Positions 37,762 to 49,044 of a DNA stretch of 64,000 nt are shown here, one piece after another; position 1 is the first letter of the stretch, and each line of letters opens with the position of its first letter. The DNA is from Lepisosteus oculatus (Eukaryota; Chordata; Actinopteri; Semionotiformes; Lepisosteidae). The translations under genes were made by a program, and so were the position numbers. The notes beneath the pieces are model-generated. The model was given only the letters and a program-made list of their open reading frames with translations. It was not told the DNA's origin and did no database searches. The stretch is taken from positions 4,028,501-4,092,500 of the forward strand of contig NC_090698.1 in assembly GCF_040954835.1 (NCBI RefSeq), in the 5' to 3' direction.

Positions 37762-39557
37762 TGTTAATCTAGTAACCACTAAACTATCAGTGCAACTACC
37801 ACAATAGCTTAATTTCCAAGAAATAGTTAATTGAGATCGCAATATAAAAATTGTCACAATTTTCCCACTGCTGTACCTGATGGTTAGTCCTCAGGTTATC
37901 AATCTGTTTCCGGAAAACATATATCCAGAAATCTTTGCAGAGAAACTTCATAAGGTCCAGGTCATCTTTGAAAGAAGGGGTATCCTTGGTAAACCTTAAA
38001 GACAGTAAGATAACATCAAACATTAAAGAGCCAAGAGCAAAGGTCCTCAATTATCTTTCTTAAATGAAATGTTCTCACTTTTTCATAAAAGCATATTCCA
38101 GAGAGGACTGGCTAAGTAAAATCTATATACAGTATAGTTGAAATATTTTTAGAAAAGTATATCCAGTGCAGAATTTTGTAAATGAAACCAACCTGTTTAC
38201 CTGAATATAGTATTGTTGTTTTTCATAAAACAGCAAAACATTTGAAAGATAACTGCGCATATGACAGAAGATGTCAAACATTTTGATTAATATTTCATAG
38301 TGCCATGATGTGCTTTTTCTTGCCTCTATGTTTAGTTCTCTTTCATATGGCTTCAGTATTGCTGCTGGAATGTTATACCTAATTTCCTTCCGACTCCCTG
38401 GACTCAGACGGACCTGTTTTGGGGACTTTCTAGAGTCCATTCAGGCAGTTCACATGGCACATGAGTGCCCTTTAGCTAGACCATCTGTACATTTACATCA
38501 CCATCATGCCTTAAACAGACAAAATATCTAAAACTGAAAACAAATACAGTACCCTATGTATATACTCTGAGGCTAAAACTACAGCCTAATGCAAGTCCTA
38601 TGATGGTAATGTGCTTCTTTCACCAACGTTTAAAGTTTATGCAACAGGAACAGTGTGTCAAACTAATTACAGAACTGGAAAACATCTCTCAGGCTAATGT
38701 CCAGTGATGAATGGCAGGAGAGAACACAGCTCATGTGTGGTCTCACTCAGCCTTCTCTCTCTCATACCACAAGTATGATCCTGTGACATCCTGACATTTT
38801 CTACCGGTAGTCAAAAAAATCAAACGGGATCTGAGTAAATTTTTCAAAAGTGACTCGTGTATAATGAGGCCAGTATTCTGCAAGTTGGCCATCTTGAAGC
38901 AACATCAAATTGTATCAGGACAAAATCACTTTTCCTTCTGCCTAAAAATCACCAAACATCACGTGTGTACTTAAGTCCTGTGCTTTTTCACTAAAGCCAA
39001 TAATACCTTTCAATAAGTCCCTGTCCAACCCTGAATCCCATCCTTTCCAAAACGGAGATGCACTTTCCCCTTTCCTGCAGAAAAATGACAACAACAAAAA
39101 CAGCATAAAGCAATCAGAATTACAACATCTCTCTGAAGAGAGTAGGAATATGGTTTCCAGACTTCTAATTAGTAGTTTGAGGATTCAGATTTGCTCTGTA
39201 TGGTGCTGTCATACTCTGCAGCTACAGTAGGTACTAAACTGTATTGCTCCAGTGCACCCATCTACATAACCTGCACAGTCAAGGGTAAAACTGTGATGGA
39301 CAAGTGTCGCATCCAGGGGGAAATTCAATCTCACCCCACTTAGTGTTACAGAAACCAGGCGTTAAACAGTTCAACTGTAGACTAATTTTCAACACAACAT
39401 TTACGAGGGTCAGTCCGATCACAGCACTACTAAGGACTTGAACGGTCCTGTGCTTTGACTACAGTACCTGTTCTGTCTCCTCCCTGGATGTGTGTTTTTT
39501 GTACACATGGGCCACCATCTCCATATGGAGGAATTCAAAAAGGGCTTCATCCTCCAT
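35511..39557 (-). CDS. trappc6a: TRAPP complex subunit 6A
   Basis: Six coding exons join in phase to 161 residues: 39468-39557, 39007-39074, 37877-37994, 37192-37275, 36429-36522 and 35511-35542, all with GT donors and AG acceptors. The protein is a Bet3-family small subunit of the TRAPP tethering complexes, which act on Rab GTPases in ER-Golgi and Golgi traffic. Recognisable stretches are MEDEALFEFLHMEMV, MGFRVGQGLIER, MKFLCKDFW, QIDNLRTNHQGTYVLQDNKF, KQYLEEAPKYLAYTCG and the C-terminal CKFQVVIQKT. Length matches human TRAPPC6A/B (about 158-159). Sequence is often closer to TRAPPC6B (YVLQDNKFRLLTQ, VTAEVSSLP), but the neighbours BLOC1S3 and NKPD1 are those of human TRAPPC6A. An acceptor (TGTTTTGCAG) lies just upstream of the ATG, so the 5' UTR is spliced. 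Confidence 0.93.
37690..37771. repeat. ATT/AAT microsatellite flanked by 12-bp direct repeats
   Basis: A 58-bp run of TAA then ATT triplets (37702-37759) lies between two copies of ACTGTTAATCTA (37690-37701 and 37760-37771) in an intron of TRAPPC6A. The direct repeats look like a target-site duplication, so the tract may be the tail of a retroelement that was truncated almost completely on insertion. Simple tandem expansion is the alternative. Confidence 0.6.
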
Positions 39558-40287
39558 AGTTGAAACTGCAAAACATTTTCATTGGCATTGTGAACATTAT
39601 TACTGTAACAGCACTTCTTTAAACAATCTACAGACAGTGCAGGAGTACCTTACAAAGCTGTAATAATATAAAAAATGCAAATGTATGGTACATCTGTATC
39701 AACCAATTAAAGTTAGCCATCTGTAATTATTCAGTAGTGGGGGAAGTCAGTGTAATTGAATGGCACCTCCATGACCTGCTAGGCTGTGTAGTGGGGCTAC
39801 ACTTCAGAAGTAGGTAAAGTGGAGTCTCCTGTATGGGAAGCACTTTGACATTCCTTGAAATCAAAACTGATGTACAGAAAACATGCAACTAATTAATTCA
39901 ACTTCAATGATGGGGCAGCATCAAGGAAAGTAAATTATTACAAACCTGTCTTTCTACGTTTCTAGCAACACTTCCCTCGGAATACTGGAAGACATAATTA
40001 TTTGCACGACTGTCATTTTTACTCGCAGCAGAATTATTGAAAGCCTTCCTGTATGTAATGGTTAAAAAACACAATTCATGTCGGAATTACGAAAAACTAA
40101 AATGACACTTTCAGAGATTTATTTTCACTTCGTAACGCTTTATACATACGTAGATTTAAAAAAGATACAAAAATGGACAACTGATTAACACACAATACGA
40201 AAACAACCGAAGCGTATTAATATTTATCTCACGATCTCTAGTTTCAGAAATTAAATGAAAATGACTGCTAAACATACTGATACTTAT

Positions 40288-40414
40288 GAAGCTTATTAGC
40301 GCCACGAACAAGATTATCTCGTATAAACGCAATACGTATCGCGTTTACACGCAAAACCCTTCTCGTTTAAACGCCAAAAATTATTATTTTTTCTCTGTGG
40401 CGCTAATAAGCTTC
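40288..40414. repeat. Inverted-repeat hairpin in the first TRAPPC6A intron
   Basis: GAAGCTTATTAGCGCCAC (40288-40305) is matched exactly by its reverse complement at 40397-40414, with 91 bases between. Inside, CGTATAAACGC and GCGTTTACACG (about 40319-40350) form a second, nearly perfect inverted repeat around ATACGTAT. No clear flanking duplication is visible. It could be a tiny non-autonomous DNA element, a replication or transcription structure, or chance. The 18-bp perfect arms make chance unlikely. Confidence 0.65.
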
Positions 40415-40691
40415 CGTAGATACTACATACAATTTTCAGAATTTTTGAAGTTGAGAGATTTTTTTCTAAACACCATATATGAGCTTAGTAAACGTCCAAA
40501 CTATAATACTCTTTAAAGTAACTTAATAAAAACTCGAAAGAAGCAGCAAAACTTAACCGGGCAACACGTTAAATTCACAAATCTTTCGTAAAACCTTAGA
40601 TTGATTTAATAACGCTGGATATCAAATTAAAATCAAAAGAGGAAGTCAAAGTTGTTTTGTTTAAAAATATGTTTTTATCTTTTTTTTTTAC

Positions 40692-40850
40692 CTGTATTGA
40701 AACAAGTAACTAAAAAACACAAACAAACCGTCACCTCCTCAGTCGACCACAACGCTAACTTCCTGTTTACGGATACCGTCGAGGGCCAAACCTCACGTAG
40801 CGCACCGACGGCTGCAATGCGCTCGCCGCAAATTCGGCATCAGTATTCTA
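40692..40850 (-). promoter_or_regulatory. Probable noncoding first exon and promoter of TRAPPC6A
   Basis: On the minus strand CAATACAG is followed by GTAAAAA (donor after 40692), and an acceptor sits just before the ATG at 39557, so a noncoding exon probably ends at 40692. Around it are an ACAGGAAG ETS-type site and a CpG-containing stretch (about 40740-40835). The exact start is not visible. Confidence 0.45.
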
Positions 40851-40929
40851 CAATCACAAAACGTATAAAAACAAATTTGCCACGATCCACTCCATTTCTA
40901 AAAGAAATAAAATGAAGATAAAAACGAAA

Positions 40930-43580
40930 CCCCAGCTATTTCCCAACATCACAAGTGGTTTGTTCCTTGACGTTGTGTCGTTAAGTCATTTTTTAATCGT
41001 ATGATTGCGACGAGTACAGCTTCAGGATCACTGAATCCGGTCAACATACAGTAGGCCACTAGTCTATTTGTATAATCATCTGTCCGAAACTCCTGCTACA
41101 AAACCTATATTATCAGAAAAGGGTGTAGATGAGGCAGACAGAACTTGGTTCCAGAACTAAGGTTTTACGTTTTCTGAGGGCACAGTACTGTTTCTAACTC
41201 ACCATAGCACCAGTTACGTCAGAAATATATCACGCTTACTATATTGTTAGCAATTCAATACTGTTCATTTCAAAATTGTCATATTGCAGTTTCTGTTGCT
41301 TTAAAAATATACTTGACAGAAACAGTTAAAGTTAAGAAGCGGTAAAGGTGTAACAGATCAAATTGCAATTCTCTTGGTATACTGTTGCTTCCTACAGTAA
41401 TTAACCAGATCTAATAATGAATAATTAACCAGGCCAAGGGGTTTGCCCATTCCTGCACCTCCCAGCAGACAGATCCCGAAGTTCAGATCAAGAGACACTG
41501 TCAGCAACAGAAAAATAATTTGATTTATGGCTTCATGTTCTCACACAGCACAGTGCACTTGTTTCTCGAAGACAGGGAGAGAAGCAAGAGGGGTTCACTT
41601 ATTATAGCTCACTGCACTGTATCAGTTATTGATTGAGGTGAACAAATTAAATGCCATTTCCAGGTTTTAAAGTGACTGGTAACTAAAACATACTTACATA
41701 CCCTGCTGAGCTACAAGTTTTGGAATATGGCCACACAAGGATTATTATTTAAGCGTCCTCTGACTGCTTTATTCTGTCACTGAACAAAAGGAAAAAAATT
41801 AAGGGTGCGCAGTGTTTGTGCTGTAAACAGAGGCATAAGCTGGTTCTACATCTCATTATTCTGATGTCACTGAAGCAACACAACCTGGTTTATTTCACGC
41901 ATATATATTAAACTGTGGAAAGCCACTGAATTTCAATGCCAAATAAAACCCAACTAACTCAAACTGTATTTCTTGAAGGAGCTGAACAACTGTACCCAGA
42001 ACCACACTGATGGGAAGCGAACACACACACACATTTGTTTTGAAACAAAAACGTATCTCTCTGAGAAAGAGATGCATTTCACAATTATCCTGAAAGGCTC
42101 TGAAAATCATCGGTTTGCCACACTAGAATTCCTGTTATCCTCAACGCTACACAAAGAAAAAAAAGAAGAAATAATAAAAACAAGGAAACGCGAAAGCTAC
42201 TTATGCTTTTAATTAAAAAAATTGGAAGGTGCAACTCATCACAAATTAAATTAATATTCCATTCTCCTTTGCTCACAGAATATCCATGTTTTTTGCTTTT
42301 GATACTATGTGCTGAAATTCTTGAAATGCCAAAGACACTCACTGGAAGGATCTAAGGATGTTACTTCCTTTCATGACTATAGAAAATTCAGTCCTGTGGC
42401 TGAAAGCAGAGTATTGTCCACGGTACCCCTACAGCAGAAAACATAACTAAATATCAGCATAATGACTGAAAATGAGCAAGAAACACTTGAACATCTTTGT
42501 TGCGCAAAAAACACAAACAAGTGGAAAAACTATTAGCTGTAAAGCTGGTCAAACAGGTTTCCCAACATGGTGAATTAGCTCGACTTGCTCTGGGATTCAA
42601 GCTTAGAAGTCGCACGGCCAGACAGGATTCCACTGGGCTGGGCCGAGTGCAATGAGCCCTGGTCTTGTGCTGCGAACAAAATTCAACTCCGTTCTGCAAG
42701 GCAGCGCCGTTGAGCCATGCTATATATGTCCTGAAGAGATCCAATCCGGGTTAAACAGAATGACAGACTTGACCTGCGAAGCAGCCGACTCGAGTTCAGT
42801 GTTCCCTGGTTGGTAGAGGAGTGTGTGTTTCCATCATTAACACAAACAGCCTCCTCTCAGCCTGCTGTTGGCTTGGGTTGATTGGAAAGACAGTTACTTC
42901 ACTGTAGAGTTACTTACAGTGTGCACAATCCATTAGGCTCTGAGGGAGTCTGTGTGCTGGTGCTCAGTAGGAGTCTGCAGATTCTTTCTTGCCCAAAACA
43001 ACACTCTCTCAGTTAAAGAGACATATCTGTATATCTTTCTGAAGAGTTCGGGTCCCCCTGTGCCATAGTGATTTAGTTCTTTGACGTCTCAGACCCCTTC
43101 TACTCCATTTTCAAAAGCAAAAACTAGGAAGGAACTATCTGATTCTGCGGTTCTGATGAAGCATACAAAAAACATGTTAAATGTGGTCCTTCCTTACAGG
43201 CTGTTCAGTGGCAAAAGGCCAAGAACTGTGACACCCCCCTAGGTCTGCCAGCTCTCAGGAGCACCAGTGAAGATCACATCCTGCAGAGGTGGATACTGAA
43301 GTCAGCATAGCGTGCTGTGGTGTGCTGGTGGTGAATGGGAAAGGTCAAACTCGGAGTGCCCTACGAGCCAAGCCTGGCAGCAGCCACAGTAGGAGAAGCC
43401 TTCTGAATGACTAACGAACAGAGGTTGGCCAGGAATTTCTGGATACTAACGTTATGATCCCCAACAATCGAAAAAAGCATCAATTTTCTCCCCTTTCCCA
43501 ATTGAAAGCTTTTCTTCTTCTCCGCGTTGCTTCTTGGAATTCCCAGTGTGGCTGGCTGGCTGGCCGGCTCTGGCCTCCGG
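40930..43580. other. Noncoding stretch between TRAPPC6A and the Myb/SANT-like gene
   Basis: No exon or nameable repeat was recognised. The part next to 43581 is presumably 3' UTR of the Myb/SANT-like gene. A short CA run lies at about 42022-42034. Confidence 0.35.
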
Positions 43581-43581
43581 C

Positions 43582-46476
43582 TCACTTGTTCTGGCAGCTG
43601 ATGGAGAGCCCCTTAAGCAGCACCCCGCGGCGGGGGGAAGGTGGCGGCTGCTCGGGGAGGGGGGCCCCAGGCGGGTCTGGCCGGCCCTCGTGCTGGGGCT
43701 GCGGTGCTGGAGCCGCTGCGCCGGCCGAGTTCTCGCTGGCGGGGGGCAAGCCCTGGTGCACCTCGAGGAGCGAGACCGTCCAGGAGGGGAGGGCGGACTC
43801 GGGCTCTGGGGTTTTGGAGGGGCTGGGCACCAGGCCCTGGGCCCGGGCCTGCTCCACGCCCCGCAGGATGTGCACCAGGGCGTCGTGGACCTGCTGGCTG
43901 GTGGAGGAGTCCCTCTCCCTCTCTCCCTCCTTGGCGGAGGGCCGGGTGGCGTTGGAGAGCTGCTGCAGGACCTCGATCTGGCGGTCCATCAGCCCCAGCA
44001 TGCTGCAGTGAAAGGCCCTCTGCTCAGCCAGCTGCTCCCCCAGCCGGTGGTTGAGAATGGTGAGCTGCTGCAGAATCAGAGTGCTGATGTCCTCACAGGT
44101 CCCTGCAGGGATACCGACAGAGACAGGAGCAGGGAGCAGTGAAGCCCTCAGTCTTAGAGTTACTTTAGAAGAGCAGCCTAAGTTACTCAGCTTTCAGTTT
44201 TGCTTAGGAAGTAATGCAGAATGCTGTGAAGCCTAGAGGAACGTGTGGTGAAACCCTTCTACTTATTTCATCATAAAGATCTTTCTGCAATACACTCTAG
44301 AACATGAAAAACATATTAAAGGAACAGTTAGGGGAGATTTTCAGATCAACAAGGTAGGAGCAATCCAGTTAAAGTACCCATGATACAAAGCACACTGAAT
44401 TTCCCGTGGCGTTTCATAGCAAATATGGAAGGCCCTCCTGCTGTGACTACTGAATCAGAAACAAACAGCTCCATTCATTAAACTGTCCAGCTTTACACGA
44501 TACAGACACCTGGCACTTGTTCAAGCTTTTATATTTGTGACTTGGATTATCTACAAATTCAATCTCATTCTTCCACAAAAACACAGGCAGGGGCATATGG
44601 GCATCTTGGAAGTCTGTTTGCCTCAAGACTGCAAATTACCCATCAGCACGTCCACCTGGGTGCAATGCAGGTGACCCGACACTTACAACTGAACCTGTAT
44701 TTTTTTAGATGCTTCTCCGAAACTCACCACAGTGAATCACACAGAACACAAAATGTCCAAGGGCTGGCGGCACATCTCCATGAAGCCGGCCTGGAACTCA
44801 CCCGGAGAGGCTCTGGGACAGGTAGGATCTCCGGTGGGATCTCGGCTATGCGCAGAAGGCAGTGAGTGTGGTTCGGTTTTCACTGGATACAGGTACTCCC
44901 CCGACAGCCCCAAGGTCACCACCTCCTCTCCCGTGTCCCAGGGGGCAGGGGCAAAGTCCGTGGGCTCTCCCCGATGCTCCTTGCTATCCTCACTGTCCCC
45001 CTCCATCCTGCTGGTAAAGTTTTCCCAGGCGACTGCAGAGCAGGGGTGAGGAACATCACCTGGGAGAACAGAGATAACCAAAGACACAGCTTCATCGGGA
45101 AACCCTGCCCTGAGCATGGCACGGGATTAGAGACCTTCAAGAATACAGTTCTGCAACTTTTAGAGGGATACATGGATTTCAACTCTATCCTTTCAACTGC
45201 AGAATTAAAGATCAATGTGACCTGCTTTCCCAAAAGAAGGTCTTTCTAGACTGATTCTCAAAAACTACAAAGGGTTTAAAGATGCAAAAACCTTGCTTTC
45301 AAAGATTGTCAATATATTAAAATCTTCATTTTGCAAGGCTTAGTTTTGGATGGGCAAAAGGAGAACCGGGTGCATGAATGTTTAGCTGGAAAATGTAAGC
45401 TGGTAATCACTGCTAAAGGATGGCTCTACAAAAAGCGCTTCTCAGATTTCAGCTGCATGGTAATGAGGTAGGTAAGTTATTTAGGCCCACACACAGGAAG
45501 TACAGGGGTCAGAACAACACTGCCTGACTCCACAGCTTCCGAGTCGAGGTTCTGAGATATTGTTTTGAGTCTCTCTATTTCCGACTCATGAGTATCTTAC
45601 GAGTAACTTTAGTACAGAGCAGTAAACCTGGGAGCGAAAGGGGAATCCCAGATGATGCAGCAGCAGCAACACAGAAGAGGAAAAGATCTTCCCAATCTTT
45701 AATACATCATTTAGAAGGGTAGGAGAATTGAACATGGTAATATTGAATCGTGATTCTCAAAATTCTATTTTGAGGATGAAAGCGTAGTCCAGAATTGCAA
45801 TATTTTAATTAGCCATTTATTTGATCTGCCAAAATCGCAACACCTTTTCCAGGTCTTAAACTGCTTAAATCTGGAGGACCCCCGCCCTTAAAGACCACAT
45901 GTGGACGCCCCTGGCACGGAATTATGGGACACTCTAGCCAGTCTGAACAAACTGCCCCTTTCTGAGTGGGGGAGCAGTTAGCTGACAGTGAAGGCCGGGA
46001 CCGGTGTTGCGAATTTTGGATGGCCAGAGGGGGTCGGGTTGGTCAGAAGAGGAAGAGGCGGCAGTACTGTCGGTGTGATCCTCCAGCTCGGACGTAGACA
46101 GCACCACCAGATTTCCATCCCCCACTCCGTCCAGCTGGCCGGGCCCCTTGGGCCTCCTGGCCAGCATGCGGTCCAGCTTCTTGAAGTAGCGGAAGGACTC
46201 GATGGCCGAGAGCCTGGCGGCGGCGCTGCGGTAGCCGGCCGTCTTGATCTTGCGGTACTTGTGCTTGAGGCTCTTCCAGCGGTTGCGGATCTGGTTGACG
46301 GTGAAGTGGATGTTGCGCTTGGCCAGGCTGTGGCGCAGGCGGCGGAAGTGCGAGTCGTTGCGCTGGCGCTTCTTGTCCAGCTCGCGCACGAGGTCCAGCT
46401 CCTCGATGAGGGCCAGCATGGTGAAGGTGTCCGTCTCGGTCCACCACTTGTTGGGCCTCCTCTCGCTCAGGTCCAT
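43582..46476 (-). CDS. Myb/SANT-like (trihelix-type) DNA-binding protein, unrecognised family member
   Basis: The modelled exons are about 46002-46476, 44802-45059 and 43582-44102. All junctions are phase 1 and the total is about 417 residues. Exon 1 carries a Myb/SANT-like domain (about residues 9-95): KWWTETDTFTMLALIEEL, FRRLRHSLAKRNIHFTVNQI, then RNRWKSLKHKYRKIK, with tryptophans placed as in Myb_DNA-bind_4 proteins. A basic linker and an acidic/serine stretch follow. The middle exon is acidic. The last exon has a leucine-rich helix (LILQQLTILNHRLGEQL, MLGLMDRQIEVLQQL) that may dimerise, then a proline-rich end. This suggests a nuclear sequence-specific regulator. The exon 1 donor (G|GTCCCG) is weak. 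If it is not used, the frame stops at 45934 as a one-exon protein. An upstream in-frame ATG (46587) has poorer context. I cannot assign a known gene name. Confidence 0.65.
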
Positions 46477-46599
46477 GGTCTCCACTCTCCCGCCCGCCAG
46501 CCTGCCCACCCTCCTTCTCCTCCTCCTCCTCCGGTCGTCGCCTCCGCAAGCAAGCCCTCTGGGCAGCGGGGGCCGGGTGGGCTTCAATGCAAACAGAAA

Positions 46600-48200
46600 C
46601 AGGCCTGGTGAGGTGCGCCTTGCTCTCTGTCTCCCATCTGCACTGAGCTCGAGGGTCCTCTACCTGCACTCTATTACCTCTGCAGAGCAGACCTCACACC
46701 TTTTCCCACCATGTTCCCTACAGCAGAGAACATGGAAAGCAATACACTGCGCTACCGTCACCTTCTCCTGATGTGATGCTGGCTGAAGCGATCGTGTGAA
46801 CAGGCAGAGGACCAATCCTGCCCCCCCCCCCCCTTTTTTTTAACCTGCAACTGCAGTGCAATGCCTTTAACACCTGCTGCTTTTATTTTCACAGACAAGA
46901 CAAACAGACAAGGCCGAGCGGTAGCGCTTCCCCAAAAGCGCAGGGGAGCTACCACGGGGCGAGTGGACTTCCCAAAGTCTCTTCCAAACGAAAGGCTAAG
47001 CCCGCTGTCCTGCGAGTGACGAACAACAGGCTTCTGATGCTCCTGTGCAATTTGAGAGGTAAGACAGAAGGCAGGCAGAGTTACAGGACGTGAAGGCGCT
47101 TTCATTATTTATAGCATTATCGGCACAAGGCGTCCGAACTCTAGGGGTTTCGTCAGATCATTTAACAGCACAGTTTGCCTGAGTTACTGCATGCGTTGCC
47201 GACATCAAAAGAGACATCTCACACGCCACAGTTTTTACACACAATAAGCCGTCTCAAAACAGAAATAAGCAGCAAAACAGCTCTAGAACCTAAAGCCGTT
47301 TCTAGTGTAGAGAACAACAAGATTCGGTAAAGGAGACTGTGCAGGAGTAAAGTCAAACAGAGTTGCAGGCTGAGTCACACATCAGCAATACTACATAGAT
47401 ACTACACAGCAGAGCAGGCTATGTTAATTGCAGCACTGCTGAAGAACGTGTATGCAGTGAACAAAGAATAATTATGAGCTTGAGGCAACATTTCTACAGT
47501 TTATCCAGGTACATATCTAGTCAGCTCAATTAAAGGTAATGCTTATGACCCGCACGTTGATTCAGAAATGTCCATACTTACCCTATCGTTATGTTTAAGG
47601 ATTTAGAATTAATATCAAATTTTAGAAATACGCTCACCTGCATAGTGTACAGGCAGGCACGACTGTGCAATTACAAAAACACTCTGTTCCTTATGCTGCC
47701 TAATTTAGTGCTCGGTTACCCTTCCGGAAAGTTAGACCTCAATCATTCAGATGGCAATACACTAATAATGTCAGGCCAATTAAATATATCCCATATTCCA
47801 GTTATGGCGATAAAATCACGCATAGAAAAAACTGACCCCGAACACAACCTTCCTAAGATTATCTCTTCGCTAGATGTGGGCATTCTTCATCATAAAACAC
47901 ATTACAGTTTTGGTTTCCATACAAATACAAACTCACGATACATGATCATTTTTTCCTAATGTTATATTTAACTGAACTGTCAAGACGTAAAACGCTCCAG
48001 TGACCGTATTAGATAAATATAGAATAGGTGTTTATAACGTAGCCATGGAAAAAAAAAATACATGCACAAAACACAGCATTAAAGGGCCTCCTCTCTCCGT
48101 ATTGCTTTTTAGTGGTTAAGAAAGTGAAAACGCTTACAGTTATAAATAATACTTCATCCCTTCACTGGAACTTACGCAGCGTCTAGGTTTCGTCTGCGTC
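46600..48200. other. Intergenic stretch before BLOC1S3
   Basis: It contains a C14/T8 run at about 46820-46841 and an open frame of 122 codons (47591-47959, plus) with no recognised family, codon signal or splice context. It probably includes the promoter of the Myb/SANT-like gene, but no clear elements were identified. Confidence 0.35.
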
Positions 48201-48224
48201 AAGGTAGCTTCATGTTCACGCTCT

Positions 48225-48376
48225 GGTCATATGACAGGAGTTTGTTTACACCTCCCCCACGTGCTCCCTCCTACGCCCTTTGATTGGCTACTGAGGCACC
48301 GCTGTGACCATGCGACGTCACGTGGGTGGCTCCCATTTCATGTGATTCCGCTCAGCTGTAGCTCTGAAGAAAAAGG
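48225..48376 (+). promoter_or_regulatory. BLOC1S3 promoter with CLEAR-type E-boxes
   Basis: In 120 bases there are GGTCATATGAC (about 48226), CCCACGTGC (about 48258), TGATTGGCT (an inverted CCAAT box, about 48281), GACGTCACGTGGG (48314-48326), which combines a CRE and a CACGTG E-box, and TTCATGTGATT (about 48338). Repeated GTCACGTG/TCATGTGA-type sites are the coordinated lysosomal expression (CLEAR) elements bound by TFEB/MITF-family factors. A GTATAG donor-like site after GAAAAAG (about 48375) may end a noncoding first exon. Confidence 0.6.
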
Positions 48377-49044
48377 TATAGTACCTACAGATACATTTTT
48401 TTTATTTTAAGCTTGCTTTATTTATGTTTTCGATATTTTGTAAGCTTGGATTCTTTCAGCCTTCTTAAATAGTTCCTACCGCTAGATCTGAAATAGGGCA
48501 TTTTGAAAGTTAGCAGTTGGTGACGATACAGCAGGCTTGCAGTTGAAATCAAACTTTTAAAAGGTGCTTCGCATTTGCACTAAGCGCAAATACTGGAAAC
48601 ACGTAGCGTTTGCAAATGCGAATCTCCAGAAGCATTGCATCTTTAAAAGTCTCTTTTAATTGGCACCCACGACTAGCATGTCGCTGTTTTAGGATATTGA
48701 TTGAAGGCATTCTGTTCATTTCCAGAGGAAGGGCCGGTGCGTAAAAACTTAAACCGACATTGCCTTTTTGTATTATGCATCAGGCAACAGAGCTCGGATT
48801 CTGCTACCTCCTCTTGCTCGTCACTAGAGTTTCAATGCAAATAGATTATTTTGGTGAGGAAACACGGGAAGCGCCATCACCACTGACTGCTAGTTAAAAC
48901 ATGGTACAGTAACGCGCCACTCGGCTGGAACGCAGCGCGCTGTGGCATTGCAGCTTCTTTCTGCTCTGGTGACAGTTCTGTGTGAACCTCTCGACGCTGT
49001 TTATATACTGTATGTTTGCATACTACCAGGTGCAGGCAGAGGTA

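Noticed and set aside
46043-46771. Long frames on both strands over the Myb/SANT-like exon
   Set aside because: GC-rich shadow frames without a domain. The frame with the tryptophan-patterned domain is the real one.
46819-46842. C14/T8 run near the Myb/SANT-like gene, considered as a G-quadruplex control element
   Set aside because: A single homopolymer run is weak evidence and is also prone to assembly error.
47591-47959. 122-codon frame upstream of BLOC1S3
   Set aside because: No motif, AT-rich codons and no splice or promoter support.
48982-49044. Upstream ATG giving a 21-residue hydrophobic extension to BLOC1S3
   Set aside because: BLOC1S3 is cytosolic and starts MAS in the family. The extension overlaps a splice-acceptor-like TACTACCAG and is likely intron or 5' UTR.
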